Assembly: GCA_943328885.2 (NCBI GenBank)
Contig: CALQBT020000049.1
Location: 1-10,580 of the forward strand
Length of the DNA stretch: 10,580 bases
Origin: Bordetella parapertussis
GTDB lineage: Bacteria > Pseudomonadota > Gammaproteobacteria > Burkholderiales > Burkholderiaceae_C
Reading direction: 5' to 3'
Of this stretch, positions 1-6,895 are shown piece by piece. Under the pieces are notes generated by a model. The model did no database searches. It saw only the letters and a program-made list of their open reading frames with translations, and had not been told where the DNA came from. Each line of letters begins with the position of its first letter. The first letter of the stretch is position 1. The position numbers and the translations under genes were made by a program.

Positions 1-396
1 AAGGTGCACCGGCAGCAGCGCCCGGGTGCGCGGCGTGATCGCGGCCTCGATGCGCGCCGGGTCGATGTTGAAGCTGTCGGGGTCGGGCTCGACTGGCACC
101 GGCGTCGCACCGACATGGGTGACCGCGAGCCAGCTGGCGATGTAGGTGTTGGACGGCACGATCACCTCGTCACCAGGCCCGATGCCCCAGGCGCGCAGCA
201 CCAGGCTCAGCGCTTCGAGCCCATTGGCCACGCCCACACAGTGCGGCGCGCCGCAGTGCTCAGCGTAGTCGCGCTCGAACTGCACCAGTTCGGGGCCGAG
301 CACGAACCAGCCCGAATCGAGCACGCGCTCGAAAGCAGCCAGCAGTTCGGCGCGATGCGCGAGGTTGATCGCGCGGAGGTCGAGGAACGGAATCAT
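1..396 (-). CDS. DegT/DnrJ/EryC1/StrS aminotransferase, FdtB/QdtB/WxcK-like (partial, N-terminus)
   Basis: PLP-dependent sugar aminotransferase, of which the first 132 residues are visible; the rest lies beyond base 1. The family installs the 3-amino group on dTDP-3-keto-6-deoxyhexoses. The frame opens with MIPFLDLRAIN, the typical family start, followed by SGWFVLGPEL, the cofactor-phosphate loop GVANGLEAL (about residues 55-63) and the VPSNTYIASWLAVTHVGATPV segment (about 80-100). The lysine that binds PLP would lie outside the window. The ATG at 396 sits 11 bases after the stop of the acetyltransferase gene, with a strong Shine-Dalgarno AGAGGGG at 401-407. Next to a WxcM/FdtD-like ketoisomerase and an N-acetyltransferase, it is most likely the aminotransferase of dTDP-Fuc3NAc or dTDP-Qui3NAc synthesis. 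Family is certain; the exact sugar cannot be decided from this part. Confidence 0.9.
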   Translation of the reverse strand, partial: MIPFLDLRAINLAHRAELLAAFERVLDSGWFVLGPELVQFERDYAEHCGAPHCVGVANGLEALSLVLRAWGIGPGDEVIVPSNTYIASWLAVTHVGATPVPVEPDPDSFNIDPARIEAAITPRTRALLPVHL

Positions 397-407
397 CTTG
401 CCCCTCT

Positions 408-899
408 TCAATCGCTCAAGGCTTCGCAGCGCGGTGCCGGACCGCACGACCTGGCCGGGTTGCCGACCCACAGCTCGCCGGCCGGCACGTTGCGCGTGAC
501 CACGCTGCCGGCGCCGACCATCGCGCCCTCACCGATCTCCAGCCCGCACAACACCGTCGCATTGGCGCCTATCGACGCGCCGCGGCGCAACCAAGTCGGC
601 GTGAAAGCGCTCGGCGGGCGCTTGGACCGCGGGTAGCGGTCGTTGCTGAAACTCGCGTTGGGTCCGATGAAGACATCGTCCTCGACCCGCAGGCCATTCC
701 ACAGCTGAACGCCTGACTTCAAGGTGACGCGGTCGCCGATGACCACGTCGTTCTCGATCAGGCATTGGGCATTGACATTGCAGTCGCGGCCGATGCGCGC
801 GCCGGGCAACACGACACAGAACTGCCAGACCCGACTGCCAGCGCCGATCTGCGCCGTCTGCACATCGGCCAGCGGGTGGACGAAGGCCTCGGCGCTCAT
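408..899 (-). CDS. left-handed beta-helix N-acetyltransferase, FdtC/QdtC-like
   Basis: A 163-residue protein made almost entirely of hexapeptide repeats ([57 protein letters not shown]), the left-handed beta-helix fold of acetyl-CoA-dependent acyltransferases. Residues 84-94 read [11 protein letters not shown]; the Asn-Asp pair (86-87) followed by a proline-arginine is the hallmark of dTDP-3-amino-3,6-dideoxyhexose N-acetyltransferases such as FdtC and QdtC. The closing [13 protein letters not shown] is the usual end of the helix. Expected reaction: acetylation of the 3-amino group made by the aminotransferase encoded downstream. The ATG at 899 overlaps the stop of the preceding fusion gene as ATGA, implying translational coupling; a longer in-frame start further upstream would read deep into that gene and is rejected. 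The oddity is that the preceding fusion protein also carries a beta-helix acyltransferase domain. Confidence 0.88.
   Translation of the reverse strand: MSAEAFVHPLADVQTAQIGAGSRVWQFCVVLPGARIGRDCNVNAQCLIENDVVIGDRVTLKSGVQLWNGLRVEDDVFIGPNASFSNDRYPRSKRPPSAFTPTWLRRGASIGANATVLCGLEIGEGAMVGAGSVVTRNVPAGELWVGNPARSCGPAPRCEALSD
896..899 (-). other. ATGA start-stop overlap
   Basis: The TGA of the fusion gene (898-896) overlaps the ATG of the N-acetyltransferase gene (899-897). Such 4-base overlaps usually mean translational coupling, which fits two enzymes of one pathway. No strong Shine-Dalgarno is visible before this ATG, which also favours re-initiation by the terminating ribosome. Confidence 0.85.
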
Positions 900-1777
900 G
901 CGGCGGCCCCGATGCATTCGGCCAGGAACTCGTCGTACTCGCGGATGTAATCGGCCGGGTCGTAGCGGTGCGACGCGAAAACCAGCAGCATCGCGTCGGC
1001 GCTGTACTGGTACTGAACGCCCCAGGTCATCGGCGGCAGGTACAGGCCGCGGTGCGGCGCGTCGAGCACCACCTCGGTTTTGCGCTGGCCATCGTCGGCC
1101 ACCACCGCACAGCTGCCTTGCAAGCAGATCAGGAACTGCTGGCATTGGCGGTGCGCATGTTCGCCGCGAACCTCGCGGCTGGGCACGCCGTAGACCAGAA
1201 AGTAGCGTTGCGGCTCAAACGGGATCTGGCTGCTGAACTCGCCCACCGTCAGGCTGCCGCGCAGGTCAGGGATCACCGGAAACTGGTGCAGCGTGACGCC
1301 GCGCACCGGCGTGCGTGTCAACCCAGCCGCGCGTGGCGGCGTCGGGACTGCAGATTCGGTGCCTCGCAGTGCATCTACATAACCCACAATAGACGCTGGA
1401 TTTCCGCCGACGATAGCCCCCGCCGGCACCGACCGCGTGACCACCGCACCGGGCTGCACGACCGAGCCCGCTGCCAACGTGATGCCGGCGTAGACGGTGG
1501 CGTTGGCACCGATGCGAACGCCGCGCCTGACGCAGGTCGGCGCGCCGTCGATGAAGGCAACGTTGGGTCCTATCTGGCAGCCCGCGCCGAGCACGACGCC
1601 GGCGGGAACATAGGCCCCGCTGCGCACGACCACGTCGGGTGGCAATTCGACCGTCGGATCGATGTGTGCCAGCGGATCGACCTGGGGCGGCATCGCCAGT
1701 GGCGTGACCGCAGGACGTACCAACGCAGGCACCAGAGGGCGCAACACAGGTCTGGCAGGACTGGCGATTGCGGGCAT
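896..1777 (-). CDS. bifunctional beta-helix acyltransferase / dTDP-sugar 3,4-ketoisomerase fusion (WxcM/FdtD-like)
   Basis: A 293-residue fusion. Residues about 33-135 are hexapeptide repeats ([71 protein letters not shown]), a left-handed beta-helix. Residues about 158-290 are a WxcM-like/FdtA cupin with DLRGSL (171-176), [19 protein letters not shown] (205-223), GLYLPPMTW (244-252) and [14 protein letters not shown] (272-285). The HAH pair (207 and 209) matches the two active-site histidines of FdtA, which converts dTDP-4-keto-6-deoxyglucose to a 3-keto sugar. The same domain order is known in FdtD of Shewanella and WxcM of Xanthomonas. The acyltransferase half has FIDGAP where active N-acetyltransferases carry NDxxPR, so it may be inactive or altered. 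The first 30 residues are proline-rich and no good Shine-Dalgarno precedes ATG 1777, so the start could be a little downstream (Met29). It lies 54 bases after the TolC-like gene. Confidence 0.88.
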   Translation of the reverse strand: MPAIASPARPVLRPLVPALVRPAVTPLAMPPQVDPLAHIDPTVELPPDVVVRSGAYVPAGVVLGAGCQIGPNVAFIDGAPTCVRRGVRIGANATVYAGITLAAGSVVQPGAVVTRSVPAGAIVGGNPASIVGYVDALRGTESAVPTPPRAAGLTRTPVRGVTLHQFPVIPDLRGSLTVGEFSSQIPFEPQRYFLVYGVPSREVRGEHAHRQCQQFLICLQGSCAVVADDGQRKTEVVLDAPHRGLYLPPMTWGVQYQYSADAMLLVFASHRYDPADYIREYDEFLAECIGAAA

Positions 1778-1831
1778 GGCGTCTCGATTCGGAAAAGGTT
1801 CTTGAAAAGCGGATCGGGTGGGCTGTAACGT

Positions 1832-3244
1832 TCAACGCAACCAGGCCGTCAGACCGGGGCCCAGCGAGCCCAGCGTCGCGTTCATCTGCTGGCCGTCGTG
1901 CAGCGCGTTGACGTACTGCACCCGCAGGTTGTAGTGGTCGCTCTCGGCGGCGATCACATCGAACAGCGAGCGCCGGCCCAGTTGCTGCCACTGCTGCAAG
2001 GTGAAATTTCGCAAGCGGTCGCTGTCGCGCAGCACCAGGGCAATCCGGCGCAGCCGGTCGAAGGCCGCGCCCGCTTGCTCGTGGCTCTCGACGATGCGCT
2101 GGCGCCGCAACTCGAGCTGCTCGGCGCGCTGCAGCGTCGCGGCCTCGGCACGCTGGCGCGCGGCCTGGGTCGAATGCACGAGCCCAGGGTTGAGCAGCGG
2201 TACGCTGACCGTCACGCCGGCGCTCAAGCCCGCGCTGCGTGGGCTGCCGCCACCGACCGCGAGCAAGCTGTTGGCACCGACATTCCAGCTCAGCTGGGGC
2301 CGGTTGCCAGCCTCGACAGCGCGGGCCATCTCGCCCAGCGCGGCCGCGTTGGCGTCGAGCTGCGCGATGTCGGCAGCGCGCTCGGCCGCCGCCAGCAACC
2401 CGGTCAGATCGGGCACGGTCAGCAGCACCCCACCCATGCCCTCGAAGCCCGGCAGCGCGTCGCCGGCAACCCGGCGCAGCCGCGCCTCGATCTGGCGCGC
2501 CTGAGACATCGATTGCTGCTGTTGCAGTTCGGCCTGCTGCTGCTGCTTGCGCACCTGCACCCACTCGCTGGCGCGGCCTTTGTCGGCCGACACGATCGTC
2601 TCGAGCGCCTCGACCAGACAAGCCATCTTGCGAACATGTTGACCCCAGATCACCGACTGCATCCTGAAGCGGCTGCGCTCGAGCGCCAGCGAGGTCGTCG
2701 ACAGCGCGATCTGCTCCTGGGTCGACATCTGTCCGAGACGCGCCGCCTCGGCCTGCTGGCCACGCCAGTCGATCACGCGGTCGGCCCGGCCGCCGTCGAA
2801 CAGCGTCTGCGTCAGCGTCACGCCCACACGCGCCTGGATCTGGGTGCCGTTGGGCTCGAGGTCGGTGCCGCGGCTCAGGCCCGGGCTGATCGAACCGATC
2901 AGTGCGGCCTGCGGGAGCTTGGCGGCGCGGGCTTCAGCAACATCTTGCTGCGCGGCCTGCGCCAACAAGCGGGCCGCGTCCAGTCCCTTGCTGCGCACCA
3001 GCGCGTCGTGCACCAGCGACTGCAGCAAGGCGCGCGGCTCGGGCGGCAAGGCGACAGGAGCTGCCGCAGCAGCCGCCACGTCGGGCTTGTCTTCGTCCAC
3101 GCAGGCCGGGTGCGCCGGCCAGGACATCGCGCCCAACAGGCCGGCCGCCAGCCATCGCACGCCCAGACGCCTTGCGACGGCTGGATGGCGGCGAGCGGCA
3201 AGTCGGTTCATCATGGCAGGCGTGGCGAAGGGTCTGGAGAGCAT
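1832..3244 (-). CDS. TolC-family outer-membrane channel of a type I secretion system
   Basis: A 470-residue outer-membrane efflux protein, close to the usual TolC length. The N-terminus has basic residues, a hydrophobic stretch (about 31-42) and a likely signal peptidase I site after AHPA (residue 47). The following Cys is not in a lipobox, so a lipoprotein is unlikely. Two OEP-type repeats follow: the first has LPQAALIGSIS and VGVTLTQTLFDGGRADRV (about 110-157), the second RPQLSWNVGANSL and VTVSVPLLNPG (about 315-354). Each is followed by long glutamine- and alanine-rich helices, as expected for the periplasmic tunnel. The end of the second repeat has the typical GRRSLFDVIAAESDHYNLRVQYVNAL (about 423-448). 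It should form the trimeric exit duct for the ABC and HlyD proteins encoded just before it. ATG 3244 has GAGGG at 3255-3259, 10 bases away; Met11 or Met12 are alternative starts. A CAG-rich tract encodes glutamine runs at residues 234-244. Confidence 0.9.
   Translation of the reverse strand: MLSRPFATPAMMNRLAARRHPAVARRLGVRWLAAGLLGAMSWPAHPACVDEDKPDVAAAAAAPVALPPEPRALLQSLVHDALVRSKGLDAARLLAQAAQQDVAEARAAKLPQAALIGSISPGLSRGTDLEPNGTQIQARVGVTLTQTLFDGGRADRVIDWRGQQAEAARLGQMSTQEQIALSTTSLALERSRFRMQSVIWGQHVRKMACLVEALETIVSADKGRASEWVQVRKQQQQAELQQQQSMSQARQIEARLRRVAGDALPGFEGMGGVLLTVPDLTGLLAAAERAADIAQLDANAAALGEMARAVEAGNRPQLSWNVGANSLLAVGGGSPRSAGLSAGVTVSVPLLNPGLVHSTQAARQRAEAATLQRAEQLELRRQRIVESHEQAGAAFDRLRRIALVLRDSDRLRNFTLQQWQQLGRRSLFDVIAAESDHYNLRVQYVNALHDGQQMNATLGSLGPGLTAWLR
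2513..2545 (-). repeat. CAG-rich (polyglutamine) tract inside the TolC-like gene
   Basis: On the coding strand this stretch gives two runs of four glutamines separated by Ala-Glu-Leu, written almost entirely with CAG (one CAA). It falls in a predicted coiled-coil helix of the channel protein. It is a short imperfect trinucleotide repeat, open in principle to slippage in whole codons. The amino acids suit a helical tunnel, so selection on protein structure alone could explain it. Confidence 0.6.
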
Positions 3245-3263
3245 GGTTTGATGACCCTCAGTA

Positions 3264-3279
3264 GACGCCGTCAGGCGCC
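3264..3279 (-). other. small stem-loop between the HlyD-like and TolC-like genes
   Basis: In the minus-strand transcript the sequence GGCGCC-TGAC-GGCGTC can fold into a six-base-pair stem (one G-U pair) with a four-base loop. It lies in the 81-base gap, the longest inside the secretion operon, just before the TolC-like Shine-Dalgarno. No T-run follows, so it is not a classic terminator. It may be an mRNA processing or stabilising hairpin, or chance in GC-rich DNA. Confidence 0.3.
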
Positions 3280-3325
3280 ATGTTGATCGCTTGAAACTCG
3301 CCAGGATTTGCCGCCTTCTCCAGGC

Positions 3326-4546
3326 TCAGCGCTCGGTGAAAGCCTCTTGCGCCTTCATCATCGGGCGCAGCAGGAAGCTCAGCACCGAGCGCCGACCGAC
3401 ACGGATCTCGGCCGTTCCCACCATCCCGGGCAAGACCTCCAGCGGCTTGCCGCCGGCCCGCAGCGCGCGCGGGTCGGCGCGCACCAGCGCGCGGTACCAG
3501 GTGGCGTCGGCGGCGCTGGCGCGCTCGGCGTCGCCGAGGGCATCCGGCCCCAGCGTCTCGACCTGGCCACGCAAGCTGCCGTAAACGGTGTAGTCATAGG
3601 CCGTGAGCTTGAGCTCGACGCGCTGACCCGGCTTGACGAAGCCGATGTCGGCCGGCTTGATGCGCAGCTCGACCAGTACCTGATCGCCCACTGGCACGAT
3701 CTCCATCACCGCCGCGCCTGCGGCCACCACGCCACCCAGCGTGTTGCTGCGGATGTTCTTGACCAAACCACGTACCGGAGAGGTCAGCACGGTGCGTTTG
3801 AGAATGTCGTCGCGCACCACCTGCTGCTCGCCCAGCAGCGTCAGCTCGGTCTGCACCCGCACCAGCTCGGCGCTGGCGTCCTGGCGGAAGCGGTTGATGC
3901 GCTCCTGGGTCTGCTGAGTCAGGTCGTTGACCTGGCGTCGCAGCCGCATCACCTCGACATCGCTGACCAAGCCCTTGGCCGACATCGCCGCAGACAGCGC
4001 GAGCTCGCGCTCAAGCAGCTGCTGGTTGCGCCGGCTCGCCGACACCGCTTCGTTGAGTCCACGCTGGCGCGCTTGGTACGAATCGGCCTCGCCCTGCACC
4101 AGCGCCGGCAAAGCCCGCAGCTCGGCCGAGAACACCGGTGCGCGGCCGGTTGCCTCGGCGCTCAGCCGCGCCACCGCCGCCAACAGCGCCAGGCGCTTGA
4201 GCCGGCCTTCGTTTTGCTGCGCCTCGACCCGCGTCGGATCGAGCAAGGCCAACGCCTGGCCTGCGGCCACGGCCTGGCCCTCGCGCACCTTGAGCTCGCG
4301 CAGGATGCCGCCTTCCAGACTGGCGATCACCTGCTCGCGGCCCGCCGGCACGACGCGCGCATCGCTGCGGGTGACCATGTCGACCTCGGCCAGTGCAGCC
4401 CAGACCAGTGCACTGCCGATCGCCGCCAGCAACAGGTAGATCGCCCAGGTCGCCGCGCGGGCTGGCTCGACCTGCAGCGCGGCCTGGGTCGGGCTCAGGA
4501 ACGCGAAATCGGCTCGCTGCAGCGCTGCGCCGTCGGGCTTGCTCAT
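3326..4546 (-). CDS. HlyD-family membrane fusion protein of the type I secretion system (LapC-like)
   Basis: A 406-residue periplasmic adaptor linking the ABC transporter to the outer-membrane channel. It has a short cytoplasmic N-terminus, one transmembrane segment (about 33-53), and a first lipoyl half-motif LEGGILRELKVREGQAVAAG (77-96). A long helical hairpin follows (about 105-245) with the characteristic turn at SAKGLVSDVEVMRLRRQVNDL (189-209). The second lipoyl half starts at LTSPVRGLVKNI (254-265) and includes NTLGGVVAAG and MEIVPVG. A beta-barrel follows (VELRIKPADIGFVKPGQ, about 292-308), then the family ending VLPGMVGTAEIRVGRRSVLSF with LLRPMMKAQEAFTER. ATG 4546 comes 12 bases after the transporter stop, with GAGG overlapping that stop. 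This architecture matches adaptors such as HlyD, LapC and PrtE. The gene order ABC, HlyD, TolC is a complete type I system; the cargo is not in the window. Confidence 0.94.
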   Translation of the reverse strand: MSKPDGAALQRADFAFLSPTQAALQVEPARAATWAIYLLLAAIGSALVWAALAEVDMVTRSDARVVPAGREQVIASLEGGILRELKVREGQAVAAGQALALLDPTRVEAQQNEGRLKRLALLAAVARLSAEATGRAPVFSAELRALPALVQGEADSYQARQRGLNEAVSASRRNQQLLERELALSAAMSAKGLVSDVEVMRLRRQVNDLTQQTQERINRFRQDASAELVRVQTELTLLGEQQVVRDDILKRTVLTSPVRGLVKNIRSNTLGGVVAAGAAVMEIVPVGDQVLVELRIKPADIGFVKPGQRVELKLTAYDYTVYGSLRGQVETLGPDALGDAERASAADATWYRALVRADPRALRAGGKPLEVLPGMVGTAEIRVGRRSVLSFLLRPMMKAQEAFTER

Positions 4547-4558
4547 CGCAGCGTGGCC

Positions 4559-6844
4559 TCAAACCGCTGCACGGTGCTCGGCCGGCTGGGTGCTGGGGTG
4601 GCGGTGGACGTTGGCGGCGGCCGCGCTGCCAGGCGGCGCGGCCTCGGCCGCCGGCTTGGCACCCGACAGCGCGGCCAACACCTGGGCTCGCGCGCCGTCC
4701 ATCACCACCCGGCCGGCGTCGACCACCACAATGCGCTGCACCAACTCGAGCACCGCCGGGCGGTGCGTCACCACCACCAGCGTGCAGTCGCCGCTGGCCT
4801 CGCGCAGCTGGCGCAGGAAAGCCAGCTCGCTCTGCGCGTCCATCGAGCTCGTGGGTTCGTCCATCAGCAGGATGCGTGGCCGGGTGATCAGGCTGCGCGT
4901 CAGCGCCACCAGCTGGCGCTGGCCGCCCGACAGCAGCACACCAGATTCCCCCACCGGCTGGTCCCAGCCCAGCGGGTGGCCCTCAGCCACCCGGGACAGC
5001 CCTGTCAGCGCAGCGACCGCCCCCAACTGCGCGGGGTCGGCGCTGGCCCGGCCCAACAGCACGTTGTCGCGCAGCGTGCCCTTGAACAGCCTCGAGTCCT
5101 GCGGCACATAGCCGACGCCGGCACGGAAGTCGCCCGGGTCGAGCTGGCGCAGGTCGACGCCGTCAACCTCAACCCGACCTTCGACCGGCCGGTACAAGCC
5201 GGCAATCAGACGCAGGATCGTCGACTTGCCGCTGCCGATGCGGCCCAGGATCGCCACCCGCTCGCCAGGCTCGAAGCGCAGGTTGACGCTGTGGATCACT
5301 TCGGGCGAAGCCTGCTGGCCGACCGCCGGATAAGCGAAGCTGACCTCGGCCAGTGCGATGCGCCCGCTGATCTCGCGCAGCGGCAGGTAGCTGCGACCGG
5401 GCTCGCGCTCAACGGGCTGGGCCATCACCCGGTCGAGCGCGCGCAGCGCAGCCATCGCGCCCTGGTAGCGGGTGGTCAGCATCACGACCGAGGCGAGCGG
5501 CGCGATCGCTCGCATCGCAAACATTACCCCGCCCATCAGCGCGCCGCCCGAGATCTGCTTGGCCTCGATCAGGTAGACGCCCCAGACCAGCATCACCAGC
5601 GTGATCAGCTGTTGCGCCACCGTCGACAAGTTCAGCGTCAGGCTGCTGAGCCGGCGGGCGCGAAGCTGGCTGTGCACCGCCACCGCGCTGGCCTGCTCGT
5701 AGTGGTGCAGGAAGCGCCCCTGCGCACCGGTCGCCTTGATGTCCTCGATGCCCTCGACCGCCTCGACCAGCAAGCCGTGTAAGTCCGCCTGCTGAGCGAT
5801 GTTGGCGCGCATGGCGCGGCGCAGCGAACCCTGGATCAACCATGCGCCAAGCAAGATCAACGGCACCGCCAGCACCATCACCCAGCCCAGCGGACCACCG
5901 ATCACGAAGGTCATCGCGATGAAGATCAGGATGAACGGCAGGTCGGAGACCGCCGACAAGGTGGCCGACGAGAAGAACTCGCGCACCAGTTCGATCTGGC
6001 CGACGGTATGGGCATAGGCGCCAGCCGACTCGGGGCGGCATTCCATGCGAACCGCCAGACTCTGGCGGAACAGCAGCGTGCCCACCAGCAGGTCGGCCTT
6101 CTTGCCTGCCAGGTCGATCAGGTAGGCGCGAAGCTGGCGCGCGCTGAGGTCGAAGACCAGCGCCAGCAAACCCGCGATCGCCAGCGCCCACAGCGTGACG
6201 AAAGCCTGGTGCGGGATGACCTTGTCGTAGATCACCGAGGTGACGGTGCCGGTGACCAGCATCAAGCTGTTGCTCAACAGCGCGGCCAGCAAGGCTGACC
6301 GGTAATACGGCACGAAGCGCCGCAGCGTGCCCCACAGCCAGTGTCGATCCGGGTCCAGCAGCGACTGAGTGGCGTTGGGATCCGAATCGGCGGGCTCGCT
6401 CGCCCGCCGCGTGGCGAGCAGCGCGAAGCCGCTGTACTCGGCCGCGAGCTCGGACTCGGCAGCGAGCAACTCCTGGGCTGGCGGGCCGGGCATCACCACG
6501 CTGCAAACCGCAGCGCCCGACGCCTCGGGCCGGCGCGATCGCAGGATGCAGGCCTCGCCCCGCTGCAGCAGCAAAATCACCGGCAGCAGCAAGCCGCTCA
6601 GGTCGCCGATCGATCGCTGCACCAGGCCCGCTTGGTAACCCGCCTCGCGCAAGGCCCGAACGGCCTGGTCCGGGCCGACCGCGCCAGCGATCTGCTGGCC
6701 TTCGAACAGCGACGCGGCCGATCGCTCGTCGCCGTGGTGGCGCGTCAGCCAGACCAGCGCCTGCGCCAACGCGTCATCGGACAAGCTGGCGGCGGCCGGC
6801 CCAGCAGCGCCGTCGCCAGGACCGGGTTCCTCAGCAGCAGACAC
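4559..6844 (-). CDS. type I secretion ABC transporter (permease/ATPase) with degenerate C39-like domain, LapB-like
   Basis: A 761-residue exporter. Residues about 20-145 are a C39 peptidase-like domain without the catalytic Cys region, so it should bind unfolded substrate rather than cut a double-glycine leader. Residues about 170-460 are the six-helix ABC membrane domain (hydrophobic segments near 184-204, 216-232, 298-316, 320-336, 408-426, 432-455). The ATPase follows: Walker A GRIGSGKS (534-541), Q-loop VPQDSRLF (580-587), signature LSGGQ (638-642), Walker B ILLMDE (658-663) and H-loop His694. All motifs look intact. An Ala/Pro/His-rich tail follows from about 730. The start is GTG at 6844: no ATG or GTG exists between it and the in-frame stop of the TPR gene at 6896, although no good Shine-Dalgarno is seen. 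It exports an unknown protein in one step, together with the HlyD- and TolC-like proteins encoded next. Confidence 0.94.
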   Translation of the reverse strand: MSAAEEPGPGDGAAGPAAASLSDDALAQALVWLTRHHGDERSAASLFEGQQIAGAVGPDQAVRALREAGYQAGLVQRSIGDLSGLLLPVILLLQRGEACILRSRRPEASGAAVCSVVMPGPPAQELLAAESELAAEYSGFALLATRRASEPADSDPNATQSLLDPDRHWLWGTLRRFVPYYRSALLAALLSNSLMLVTGTVTSVIYDKVIPHQAFVTLWALAIAGLLALVFDLSARQLRAYLIDLAGKKADLLVGTLLFRQSLAVRMECRPESAGAYAHTVGQIELVREFFSSATLSAVSDLPFILIFIAMTFVIGGPLGWVMVLAVPLILLGAWLIQGSLRRAMRANIAQQADLHGLLVEAVEGIEDIKATGAQGRFLHHYEQASAVAVHSQLRARRLSSLTLNLSTVAQQLITLVMLVWGVYLIEAKQISGGALMGGVMFAMRAIAPLASVVMLTTRYQGAMAALRALDRVMAQPVEREPGRSYLPLREISGRIALAEVSFAYPAVGQQASPEVIHSVNLRFEPGERVAILGRIGSGKSTILRLIAGLYRPVEGRVEVDGVDLRQLDPGDFRAGVGYVPQDSRLFKGTLRDNVLLGRASADPAQLGAVAALTGLSRVAEGHPLGWDQPVGESGVLLSGGQRQLVALTRSLITRPRILLMDEPTSSMDAQSELAFLRQLREASGDCTLVVVTHRPAVLELVQRIVVVDAGRVVMDGARAQVLAALSGAKPAAEAAPPGSAAAANVHRHPSTQPAEHRAAV

Positions 6845-6895
6845 GGCGGACCGACATGATGGGCGGTGGCGGCACAGCGAGTCGGGCGCGACGGA

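Noticed and set aside
900..1145. Longer N-terminal version of the stand-alone acetyltransferase (245 residues)
   Set aside because: The extra 82 residues overlap the ketoisomerase domain in another frame and look like shadow sequence. The ATG at 899 with the ATGA overlap begins exactly at the beta-helix domain.
1266..2621. 451-codon minus-strand frame running across the TolC-like and fusion genes
   Set aside because: It is out of frame with both genes, and its Arg/Ala/Gly-rich translation lacks domain motifs.
1898..3286. 462-codon open frame on the plus strand
   Set aside because: Antisense shadow of the TolC-like gene, low-complexity Leu/Arg/Gln/His translation, no domain or ribosome binding site seen.
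3308..5782. 824-codon open frame on the plus strand
   Set aside because: It lies antisense to the well-supported HlyD and ABC transporter genes. Its translation is rich in His, Gln, Arg and Ala with no recognisable domain, as expected for the complementary frame of GC-rich coding DNA.
6831..6857. Eight-codon ORF (ATG at 6857) overlapping the GTG start of the ABC transporter, a possible leader peptide
   Set aside because: No Shine-Dalgarno and no attenuator-like structure around it; such a short frame is expected by chance.
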